A DNA stretch of 64,000 nucleotides, from the NCBI GenBank assembly GCA_023512835.1, contig CM042085.1:41254189-41318188 (forward strand), in the 5' to 3' direction. Below are positions 55,479-64,000 of this stretch, piece by piece. Source of the stretch: Taxillus chinensis (taxonomy: Eukaryota > Streptophyta > Magnoliopsida > Santalales > Loranthaceae). The first letter of the stretch is position 1; each line of letters begins with the position of its first letter. A model generated the notes under the pieces. The model saw only the letters and a program-made list of their open reading frames with translations, was not told the DNA's origin and did no database searches. Position numbers and translations under genes: made by a program.

Positions 55479-57257
55479 TGGTAATGACCCGTGTTTTGGG
55501 TGTGTGGAGTTAGTCACAGTTTTGCCTTTTGAGTGGCAATTTTCTAGTTTTTGGGGAACTTCTACTCATGGACTTCAGCCAAATCATTTTATTTACCAAA
55601 TAGGGAACTTTTGAAGAAAGGGGGCAGCCTAGGGAGGCAGAAATAGAGTGCACATCATATGGGGCATTATGACGTGCAAGGTTTTTATTGCATGCTTGCC
55701 TTCTACATGATGCAAGGAAGCTTGGGGTAGAATTTCACAGCGTTTGGAGTTGCACGTCATATGACGTGCATTATGGCATGTAACCATATTTTTGTACCAT
55801 CACCTTGGTTTTGTTATTCTAATCATCTTTTTCCCAAAGGGCCATGTTGGAATTATGAGTATTTTGTCCTGTGTGGAAGCGGAGTGGTTAGTTCATGTTT
55901 TATTTATCAAAACTACGTCGTTTTGATGGTGGGATTTCATTTATATAAGGAGGAGCTCTCTTTGTTTTAGGTTTAGGGTTTTTGTTGTCAGCCGTCGCAG
56001 AGAGAGAGAGAGAGAGGGGAGATTGAGAGAGGGAGAGCTCCAGTTCGTGGCTGCCGTTGTCATTCCCGTGGTTGGACGGCGTTAGGCGTGGAGGATCTTT
56101 GAGGTAGGGGTTCTATTCTTCCTTGAACCTATCCCAGGGCTTTGGCCTTGTGATAGGCAATGTAGCTGTTTGGTCTTATTATATATAAATATGTAAATTC
56201 ATATAAGTGTGATCTCCTATATGAATGTTGGCCTTCAATGGCGTGTTTTGCTTGGATGTATATATACACACATGTTAAGTGTTTGATATTATGCCTGTGA
56301 GGCCATGCATGTTAAGTGTTTGATATTATGCCTGTGAGGCCACACATGTTATGTGTTTGATAATATGTCTGAATGACCACCCATATTATGTGTTTGAGAT
56401 TATACTTGTGTGGCTGGGTTTGTGAGCCTGTGAATGTATGTATGCTAAGTGTTTGAAGTTATGCTTGTGTGACCATGCATATTAAGTGTTTGATGTTATG
56501 CCTGTATGGCCATGTGTGATGCGTGTTTGCTTATACGCCCGGTGGCTGTGGAAGCCCGGGCCTATTTTATTGAACCTGGTGGCTGTGGAAGCCCAGAACT
56601 GTTTATGTTAGCCTTTGAGGTTGGGGGAAATATTTGCCTGAGAGGAGGTTAAACTATTTGTCTGAGAGGCGGTTAAATCATTGGCCTGAAGAGGCGGTTA
56701 AATCACTTGCTTGAGGTGGTTAAAGTGTTAGCCTATGGGGCTATGGAGCCTGTGTGGCTGGGGCTGAGGTTGCGCCCGTTTGGGTGGTGTTTCCTTGCTA
56801 TTTGTTTCCCACGTCACTGCACTGGTACACGGGATGGGTTGGGGGAGACTTGATCCCTTACGCCGGGGTGGGGGGGGGGGGGAGGGGGGGGGGGGGGGAG
56901 GCTCACCCCTCCTACTGTGATGTGTTTTCTTTCAGGAACCTACAGGCGTTAGGTGGAATCCCAAGGTGGAAGACCGAATTTGCTTTACCGTTTCTTTTCA
57001 ATTATGTTCATTTATGGTAATTGATGTAACCCCAATGGAGAGATATTGTAATGAGGAGTTTAATGTAATAAAAGCATGTTTGGACACATTTGTAATGGCT
57101 TGAACTTAATAAATATATGATTTTGTTTCTCTGAATATTTGTTGTGAAGTGTATAGTGTCCTGTGTGGGCATGTTGTATCTTGCCCCGTTTACCCAAACT
57201 CGGGTAAAGGGAGGGTCACGTTCCGGTCTCCTCGGGTTGGAAATCCGGGGCGTGACA
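55479..57257 (+). repeat. 5' LTR, family F
   Basis: TGGTAATGACCCG to GGGGCGTGACA. U3: hairpin 55649-55678, perfect palindrome TGCACGTCATATGACGTGCA at 55751-55770, ACGT palindrome 55906-55927, TATATAAG at 55942-55949, GA-rich leader. Later: TTAAGTGTTTGATATTATGC repeats (56270-56510), GGCGGTTAAATCATTGGCCTG units (56640-56730), and a G homopolymer region at 56868-56900. Confidence 0.9.
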
Positions 57258-57260
57258 ATA

Positions 57261-57272
57261 TGGTATCAGAGC
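57261..57272 (+). promoter_or_regulatory. Primer binding site, family F element
   Basis: TGGTATCAGAGC three bases after the LTR end; initiator tRNA-Met type. Confidence 0.9.
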
Positions 57273-57930
57273 ATGGTCTAGTTGGCCTAGGGTAGTGGGC
57301 GGACTTGGTTATCTTGAGTCCTTCAGAGGAGCCTGGAGGGACGTGCCTGATCAACATGGTCCTCTTGGAGCCTCTAAGGTGTACTTGGGGTAGTCCAATC
57401 TTGTGGTAGGATTTGCATACATTGACATTTGGGCACTAGTTGCATTTGTTATTTATGTATGAATGTATGGATAACTGTGGGAATGTTTTAAATGAAAAAA
57501 AAAAATTAATTGTGCAACTCTGATATATTGTGACAACTTAAGCATGACTACAAAGAAAAGAATGTGTGGTATGGAATTTGTGTACTAGTGGACTTGTGCA
57601 ATGTGAACGAACTACATAGAGATAATACTGTTGATATTCTGAAAATGACTAGGTGAGATATGTGAATGCTTAAGTGTGTGCCTTTGTATGGTATTGTGTG
57701 GAATAAGCAATGTGGTGTTCAAAACGATGAGATATTCACTTGAGTATAAATGATATGTGCAATGTGAAGGTGTGAACTTGTATAGTCTGTGAAATGTGAA
57801 TCTGCGAATCTGTGTGGTGATAATGTGTGTTTTGAGATTAGTTATAGCTCCAAACACCTAGTCGGTAATGGTATTGAGAGCGTTGAGTGTTAACCTGGAG
57901 TGCTACCTCCTCGTGTACCCAGCCTCTAAA
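57273..57930 (+). other. Leader of family F element
   Basis: Non-coding. The first 150 bases (CTAGTTGGCCTAGGGTAGTGG, ACTTGGTTATC) resemble the leader at 14969-15130 of the gypsy fragment. A poly-A stretch lies at 57497-57505. No gene. Confidence 0.6.
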
Positions 57931-58400
57931 AAAAGTATGACTCGTACGACAGAAGAGCCCGCCACCCAAGTTGGGCAAGTGGCAGAGCTACAGGCTGTAA
58001 GTAATGATCTTCACATGGCAGAGATTGGCATTTTAACCCTGATTATTCCAGAATTGAGGGATGAGATTCGATAACTGATTAAGAGCGAGGCGCGCTGAGG
58101 GTGGTCCACCCACATCATTTGGAGGAGCTCGGATGAAGATCAACTGAAGCATTGTTGTCCTGATCAGCTAAAAGGACCCCAAGAGGCAGAGGGGGGCAAT
58201 CAGAAAATGGCCACAAGTTTCAAGACGGGGGTCAATCCCTCAACAAATCCATGTGAGACCAGTTTCCCAAAGGGTTGTTCTTGCTGTGGACAACCGGGAC
58301 ATTGGAAAAGAGGGTGTAGCAGGAAGCAGTACTAGTGTCACATCTGTGGGAAAAAAATAGGACATCTCCAGCCAGTCTGTTTTGGTAAAGCAAGGCATGG
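57931..58400 (+). pseudogene. gag: gag remnant with two zinc knuckles, family F element
   Basis: An ATG near 57937 opens a short gag-like N terminus (MTRTTEEPATQVGQV) ending at a stop at 58072. The capsid core is deleted. Two CCHC knuckles remain at about 58278-58325 (CCGQPGHWKRGC) and 58335-58385 (CHICGKKIGHLQPVC), split by a TAG. They correspond to the paired knuckles at 16409-16515. Confidence 0.6.
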
Positions 58401-61400
58401 TGCTAGAGGACTGGCGCAGCAAGCAAGGCATGGGGCCAAGGACTTCCTAGTGAGGACAGTAGGAGAGCATGGCTGAACTATCCTTAGTCAAGGGTATCAT
58501 GCTCCTTTAAAGATAATGATCGGTTGAGTCTCGTACTAGTTTATGTGAGGCTGGGTGAACCTTTTATTGCTAACTCTTGTGATAGTGGGGTATGTTCTCT
58601 GGGAGGGCTTTTGAGTCACCATTTTATGTTAAGTAAAGCTTAGGAGATCATTTGGGTTACTATTTGAAATGAATGTGGTTGGAGACTTGTTAAAAAAAGG
58701 GGGTAAAATGAATATGTATATATTTATAACACTAAAAGAATAATAAGTAACTTATAAACATTTGGGTGTTGATTTTATATGTGAGTGGCATTCAACTTCG
58801 GCACCTGTGAAAATTTAAAGTAATCAAACCTTGTAGGCTACCTTTTGATAGCTAGTAGAGCTTGAGCCGTGAGGTGATGGCTTGTGGGTAACGTTTGACC
58901 CCTCCATGGCAACCTTGAATAATAGAAATATGTTCTTCTGTGGATAGATGTACGTGGTTGAGTACTACTTGGAAGGGGTATTCTTAAGGTTACCTTTCGA
59001 AGCATTGGGGTCGAAGGAGGGCATCGCAGCTAGTATAGCTCGCTCCTTGAGTCCTTGAGGTGTTATCTTGTTGGCTAGAGAGGTCATTGCAAGTTTTGGT
59101 TAGTAACTATATAGGTGTTCTAGGTTCTCGGATGGTCAAGCAGTGGCTATGTGTCATGTTTGTGGTGTGTGAAAGACCTTGAGTAATGTTCCTAGAATAT
59201 GTGGTGAAATGGGTATGCACATGTATAAAATGTGAAGTGTTCTGGAGCTCAGCTATCGGCTGTGAGTGGGTTTCAAGGGTCGTGCCCGGTGCATCCAATT
59301 GGTAAAAAAAAAGGGTAAGCAAGTGAGATTTGGCAGGCCTCATTCGGGGTTTTTACCCACATCTGGAAAACATTTCTCTAGGGGCTACGGGTGTGCTTTT
59401 GCATGGTAGGGCCATTCCTTTGGTTTGTATCCTGTGGGAAGTGGGTTTAAAGGAGAGGAGAAGGTGTAAAACTAGTACGTTCTACTCGTCAGGCGTCTTG
59501 TGTTTCATTGCATGTGTTGAGAATGTGCAGAAAATGTGGCATTGTGTTGTTGTATGTGTTGGATAAGTGGTAAAGGTATATAGTGGAGTTGCTACGTGTG
59601 GGTGTTGCGACACATATGCATAGAGAAGGATGAGGCATGGTGTATTGGTATAGTAGCTGTGGTGTGAGGATGAGGAAGAGTGTCAGAAGTGATGTAGTTT
59701 ATATTCTTCCTTGTCTGGTGTTATTAAAATGTTGGTAAGTTGGGAAAAAGGTTGTTTGATTCCCAGAATTGAGTCAGTTGGCAGTTTTTGCTTGGAAGGG
59801 GTATTAGTGCTACTCCTTGGGGAGAGATTTATGTCGGGCGGATGTCACAAAGGTGCATGTTTTAGAGTAGTGCTGGTAGACGGATGGCCTGCATTTGTGC
59901 TCTTGGAAACCTTTCATGTGCAGAATCACACGGTTAGTGAGATAGTTCACGCCATCAAGGTGTTGGTATGTTTGGGAGCTACTCGAAAGTCCCGAATCAG
60001 GAGTTTGCAGGCCTTGTTTCCTGTGCCTACCAGGAGAAATTGCAGTGATCACATTAAGTTGAGGATAAAGCCTGAGTATTTCTTGGTCCATTTGAGTGTT
60101 TTGTTGGTGTGTTAAGATAGAACATGATGGTTGGTGTAGTGGAGTTAGTGGTTTATGAGGTGGAGTATGTCTTGGAGGCAAGTGATTCCCTTGTGACCTG
60201 TGAGTGGTGACACAGAGGATTCCGTTGTTGTCATGTTGCAGGTAGGAGAGTTTTCCAGGGTGGAGAGAACTATGTTGTTGGTACCTACCCATCGTCAAAG
60301 GATTCCTATCGCATGGAATGTCTGCTACTGACTGAGTAAAGCGCTATCACTTGGGTTGTAACATAAGCCTCAGTTAGTGAAGGCTGTGTGGGACCTTGGT
60401 GGATCCTTATTTGACCGTAGTCAGAGAGGTGTTATTTGTGTGGCATTCTGGTTCATGGGATTCTTTAATAGATTCTCAACGTTGGTGACTGGTGTTAGCC
60501 CGATAGTAGTTTTTGGTCTTGCTGTGGTTGTGTATGGTACTGAATTTGTCATCCCTGGACTCCATTGGGCGTCATGTTGACTGTAACCAAATGGAAACTT
60601 CATCCTAGTATAGTTGTGTCCTAGATTGTAAGTTGTGGAGAGCCATCATTGGTGTTGGTTGGGTTTTAATGTGCCTTGCTAGCAGATGTATTCCTTGGAT
60701 CCCTAAGCCTGTTCTGCGTTAGCGTGAGGTGATTCAGCTATGATGCTGGTGCTGCTGTGGTGATATCCCTGTGTGGGACTGTGATTGTGGTTTACATCAT
60801 GCTCTTATCCCGTTTGTTTGTATTTCATTGTGACCTCATGGTGCTTGCTGTAAGGGTGAGGTCTACATCTGGGGTGTGGCTGCGTGGTAAATTGTTGGTG
60901 TCCGTTGCATCAAATCTTAGTGGTGGGTTACTGTTGGGGTACCTTTAATTGGGGAGTGTTGGTTCTATTGTGACGTGCATAGGCTGATGGTGTTGGCCTT
61001 GCTCGGTTGTCGGGGTCTTAGCGAATCTGTGGGAGGTTTCTCGACCTCACTGTTGTCAGACTTGCTCACATGAGTTGTTGTTAGCGCGCTAATTGGCCAA
61101 GCTCTAGTTCTTGTTATGCTCATGGGTGTTATGTGTTGCTTTGATCTTCTCGTGATGTTTGCTACTTGGTTTCTCTTTTCGGGGACGAAAAGCCCAAAGG
61201 TGGGAAGGTTGTGAGGAAACTCCCTGCTGATGAGTTTGTATGGTGTTGGCGAATGGGCAGTGGAACGTTAAACGTGTAGTAGTGTTTTGTTTGTGAGTTG
61301 TTCCTTGTAGTGGTGTTTATGATGTGAGTTGGTCTGTGACCTATGTGATTTGTTAAACGTGTTGGGGATGGGCGTATATGTCTTACACCGTCGTGACATG

Positions 61401-61885
61401 TGAATACTTGTGACATGTGTTAGGTGAGGAGAACAAGGGTTGTTTGTGAGATTAGAATATGTGTTTCCCTATCATGCTGTGTTGTATTGGGTCTGTGGGT
61501 ACGTGCCTTCATGTGTGTTATTGTGTGATATCTTCAGTCGCGGGTATGTGAATGGTAATGGGCGATGTACATCAGCATGTGCGTTATGGAAGGTGTATTG
61601 TCTTTTCAAGGACGACACGTCCTGCAGAGGACGAACAATCTTGACGGTGGGAGGTGGCTATTGGCCAAGGGGTAGTAATGTGTTTTCTTGTATGTGGTTC
61701 ATGATTTGGTGTATTTGTATTTGTATTTGTAGACTGGTATTTGTATTTATACTGAGATGTGTTTTGAGATTACAATGTGTTTGAAATGTCCTGTTATGTT
61801 GTGTGATCCCTCTGGGTATTGTGGCTTGCTGTTTTGCAAATGGGGTAGCGTGTGTTTGTTATCTCTTGTATGTTTCTTTTCGAGG
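58401..61885 (+). other. Interior of family F element without recognisable genes
   Basis: About 3.5 kb rich in TGTG/GTTG words with scattered short open frames, none showing pol motifs on either strand. TTTCGGGGACGAAAAGCC at 61178 and TTTCGAGGACAAAAAGTC at 61878 are two copies of the conserved end-of-interior motif of plant gypsy elements, suggesting an internal duplication or a degenerate pol so diverged that I cannot see it. Confidence 0.6.
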
Positions 61886-61910
61886 ACAAAAAGTCTTAAG
61901 GGGGAGAGGA
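61886..61910 (+). promoter_or_regulatory. Polypurine tract, family F element
   Basis: AAGGGGGAGAGGA immediately precedes the 3' LTR start TGTAATGACCC. Confidence 0.85.
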
Positions 61911-63821
61911 TGTAATGACCCGTGTTTTGGGATGTGTGGAGTTAGTAACAGTTTTGCCTTTTAAGTGGCAATTTTCTAGTTTTTGGGGAACTTCTACTCA
62001 TGGACTTCAGCCAAATCATTTTATTTACCAAATAGGGAACTTTTGAAGAAAGGGGGCAGCCTAGGGAGGCAGAAATAGAGTGCACGTCATATGGGGCATT
62101 ATAACGTGCAAGGTTTTTATTGCATGCCTGCCTTCTACATGATGCAAGGAAGCTTGGGATAGAATTTCACAGCTTTTGGAGCTGCACGTCATATGGGGAT
62201 ATGACGTGCATTATGGCGTGCAGCCATATTTTTGTACCATCACCTTGGTTTTGTTATTCTAATCATCTTTTCCCAAAGGGCCATGTTGGAATTATGAGTA
62301 TTTTGTCATGTGTGGAAGCGGAGTGGTTAGTTCATGTTTTATTTATCAAGACTACGTCGTTTTGATGGTGTGTTTCATTTATCAAAACTACATCGTTTTG
62401 ATGGTGGGATTTCATTTATCAAAACTACGTCATTTTGATGGTGGGATTTCATTTATCAAAACTACGTTGTTTTGATAAGTGAGGTCTTTATAAGGAGGAG
62501 CTCTCTTTGTTTTAGGTTTAGGGTTTTTATTGTCACCGTCGCAGAGAGAGAGAGAGGGAGATTGAGAGAGAGAGCTCCAGTTCGTGGCTGCCGTTGTCAT
62601 TCCCGTGGTTGGACGGCGTTAGGCGTGGAGGATCTTTGAGGTAGGGGTTCTATTCTTTCTTGAACCTATCCCAGGGCTTTGGCCTTGTGATAGGCAATGT
62701 AGCTGTTTGGTCTTATTATATATAAATATGTAAATTCATATAGGTGTGATCTCCTATATGAATGTTGGCCTTCAATGGCGTGTTTTGCTTGGATGTATAT
62801 ATACGCGCATGTTAAGTGTTTGATATTATGCCTGTGAGGCCATGCATGTTAAGTGTTTAATATTATGCCTGTGAGGCCACACATGTTATGTGTTTGATAA
62901 TATGTCTGAATGACCACCCATATTATGTGTTTGAGATTATACCTGTGCGGCTGGGTTTGTGAGCCTGTGAATGTATGCATGCTAAGTGTTTGAAGTTATG
63001 CCTGTGTGACCATGCATATTAAGTGTTTGATGTTATGCCTGTATGGCCATGTGTGCTGCGTGTTTGCTTGTACACCTGGTGGCTGTGGAAGCCCGAGCCT
63101 GTTTTATTGAACCTGGTGGCTGTGGAAGCCTAGGACTGTTTATGTTAGCCGATGAGGCTGTGGGAACTATTTGCCTGAGAGGCGGTTAAACTATTTGCCT
63201 GAGAGGCGGTTAAATCATTGGCCTGAAGAGGCGGTTAAATCATTTGCGGTTAAATCATTGGCCTGTAGAGGCGGTTAAATCACTTGCTTGAGGTGGTTAA
63301 AGTGTTAGCCTATGGGGCTATGGAGCCTGTGTGGCTGGGGCTGAGGTTGCGCCCGTTTGTGTGGTGTTTCCTTGCTATTTGTTTCTGCCACATCACTACA
63401 CTGGTGCATGCTCTCATATAGATGATAGGTGCATGGGATGGGTTGGGGGAGACTTAATCCCTACTGAGCTGTGGTTGCTCACCCCTCCAACTGTGATGTG
63501 TTTTCTTTCAGGAACCTACAGGCGTTAGGTGGAATCCCAAGGTGGAGGACCGTATTTGCTTTACCATTTCTTTTCAATTATGTTCATTTATGGTAATTGA
63601 TGTAACCCAGTGGGGAGATATTGTAATGAGGAGTTTAATGTAATAAAAGCATGTTTGGACACGTTTGTAATGGTTTGAACTTAATAAATATATGATTTGT
63701 CTCTCTGAATATTTGTATACTGTCTTGTGTGGGCATGTTATATCTTGCTCCCTTTACCCAAACTCGGGTAAAGGGAGGGTCACGTTCCGGTCTCCTCGGG
63801 TTGGAAATCCGAGGCATGACA
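61911..63821 (+). repeat. 3' LTR, family F
   Basis: Matches 55479-57257 closely. Main differences: four ACGT palindromes at 62345-62476 in place of one, a hairpin at 62183-62210 with a GGGG loop (arm TGCACGTCATAT), an extra GGCGGTTAAATCATT unit near 63235, TTTATAAGG at 62487-62495 in place of TATATAAGG, and no G homopolymer. Confidence 0.9.
62345..62476 (+). repeat. Four tandem ACGT-centred palindromes in 3' LTR of family F
   Basis: 22-bp near-palindromes centred on AAAACTACGTCGTTTT at 62345-62366, 62381-62402, 62418-62439 and 62455-62476, separated by GGTGGGATTTCATTT-like spacers, period about 37. They lie just upstream of the TATA box. Confidence 0.85.
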
Positions 63822-63825
63822 TTTT

Positions 63826-64000
63826 TCTCCATCGAAAGCCCTGATAATCATGTTAGTGGGGCGGATGTAAGACGGGTCCATCGGCAGTTACTTTAGAATG
63901 GGAGCTGGCATAATGTTCAAAGAAGATCCATTATCAATTAGCACACACGAGATGATGTGGTCCTTGCACTTAACAGAAATATGCAAAGCTTTGATATGTC
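63826..64000 (-). pseudogene. Tat/Ogre-type aspartic protease, N-terminal half (runs off window)
   Basis: Minus strand, open except for one TAA: ALHISVKCKDH, then the active-site stretch LIDNGSSLNIMPAPIL, and RPTNMIIRAFDG up to the family F insertion. The reading frame continues at 55473. DNG in place of DTG is usual in this group, so this is not itself a lesion. Confidence 0.8.

Larger units (their letters stand above)
55479..63821 (+). mobile_element. Non-autonomous Ty3/gypsy-type element (family F) in the Tat/Ogre protease gene
   Basis: LTRs at 55479-57257 and 61911-63821, primer site after the first and polypurine tract before the second. Flanks are T-rich (ATTTT and TTTTT), allowing a 4-5 base duplication. 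The interior of 4.65 kb has a gag remnant and zinc knuckles but no protease, RT or integrase that I can recognise, so it would have needed enzymes from another element. Confidence 0.85.
33037..64000 (-). mobile_element. Large Tat/Ogre-type Ty3/gypsy element, minus strand, 5' end beyond window
   Basis: Host of the right half of the window. The 3' LTR is at 33037-36384; the body reads integrase, RNase H, RT, linker and protease from left to right, so transcription runs right to left. A Sirevirus (41290-54085) cuts the RT N terminus and a gypsy-type element (55479-63821) cuts the protease. The flanks of both insertions rejoin in frame. gag, leader and 5' LTR lie past 64000. The LTR start TGTTGCACCCCATTTTGACC, long LTR, protease motif IDNGSS and 3' tandem repeats point to the Tat/Ogre group. 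Confidence 0.85.

Noticed and set aside
59711..60298. 134- and 162-codon frames in the family F interior
   Set aside because: Low-complexity, no pol motifs, overlapping on opposite strands.

Overview
The window looks like TE-saturated intergenic DNA of a seed plant, probably a eudicot. Almost every interpretable stretch belongs to an LTR retrotransposon or a fragment of one, inserted into each other up to three levels deep. I recognise no intact host gene, tRNA, rRNA, CRISPR array or prokaryotic feature. Species cannot be told from the sequence.

Left third (1-21722, mostly + strand). A partial LTR (family A) is followed by an orphan promoter-like stretch and then a Ty1/copia Sirevirus-type element: LTR family B, tRNA-Met primer site, long gag with zinc knuckle and coiled coil, then PR-IN-RT-RNase H. 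Downstream of pol, in sense, lies a long decayed fusion gene: an N-terminal domain like the 'putative plant transposon protein' family, a proline-rich/coiled linker, and a C-terminal Ulp1-like (C48) cysteine protease. It is followed by several polypurine tracts and a complete LTR of family A. So the 5' LTR is family B and the 3' LTR is family A, which makes a chimera. The fusion gene is split by a minus-strand element (family G, 10856-17979, target duplication GACTT). That element carries its own different Ulp1-like pseudogene and has swallowed a + strand Ty3/gypsy gag-protease fragment.

Middle (21723-33036). Two related, decayed minus-strand elements (X1 inside X2) share an AT-rich gag-like gene, a protease with a mutated DTG motif and an RT fragment. 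A complete solo LTR (family E) sits in the X2 leader. Then come three LTR copies of family D, one inserted head-on into another with a perfect GGGTG duplication.

Right half (33037-64000, beyond the edge). One large minus-strand Ty3/gypsy Tat/Ogre-type element has a 3.3 kb LTR, a tandem-repeat 3' UTR, integrase, RNase H, RT, a possible intron, a G-patch-like linker and a protease. It is cut by two younger insertions. One is a nearly complete minus-strand Sirevirus (41290-54085, duplication ATCTT, two similar 1305-bp LTRs) carrying the best-preserved transposon-domain plus Ulp1 gene. The other is a + strand non-autonomous gypsy-type element (55479-63821) with near-identical LTRs and almost no coding capacity.

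Two patterns stand out. A Ulp1-type protease gene sits between pol and the 3' LTR in both Sireviruses, and another, decayed one occurs in the family G element. LTR families E, F and G share a U3 module of two spaced hairpins plus an ACGT-centred palindrome before the TATA box, and the hairpin arms differ in sequence between families while staying complementary.
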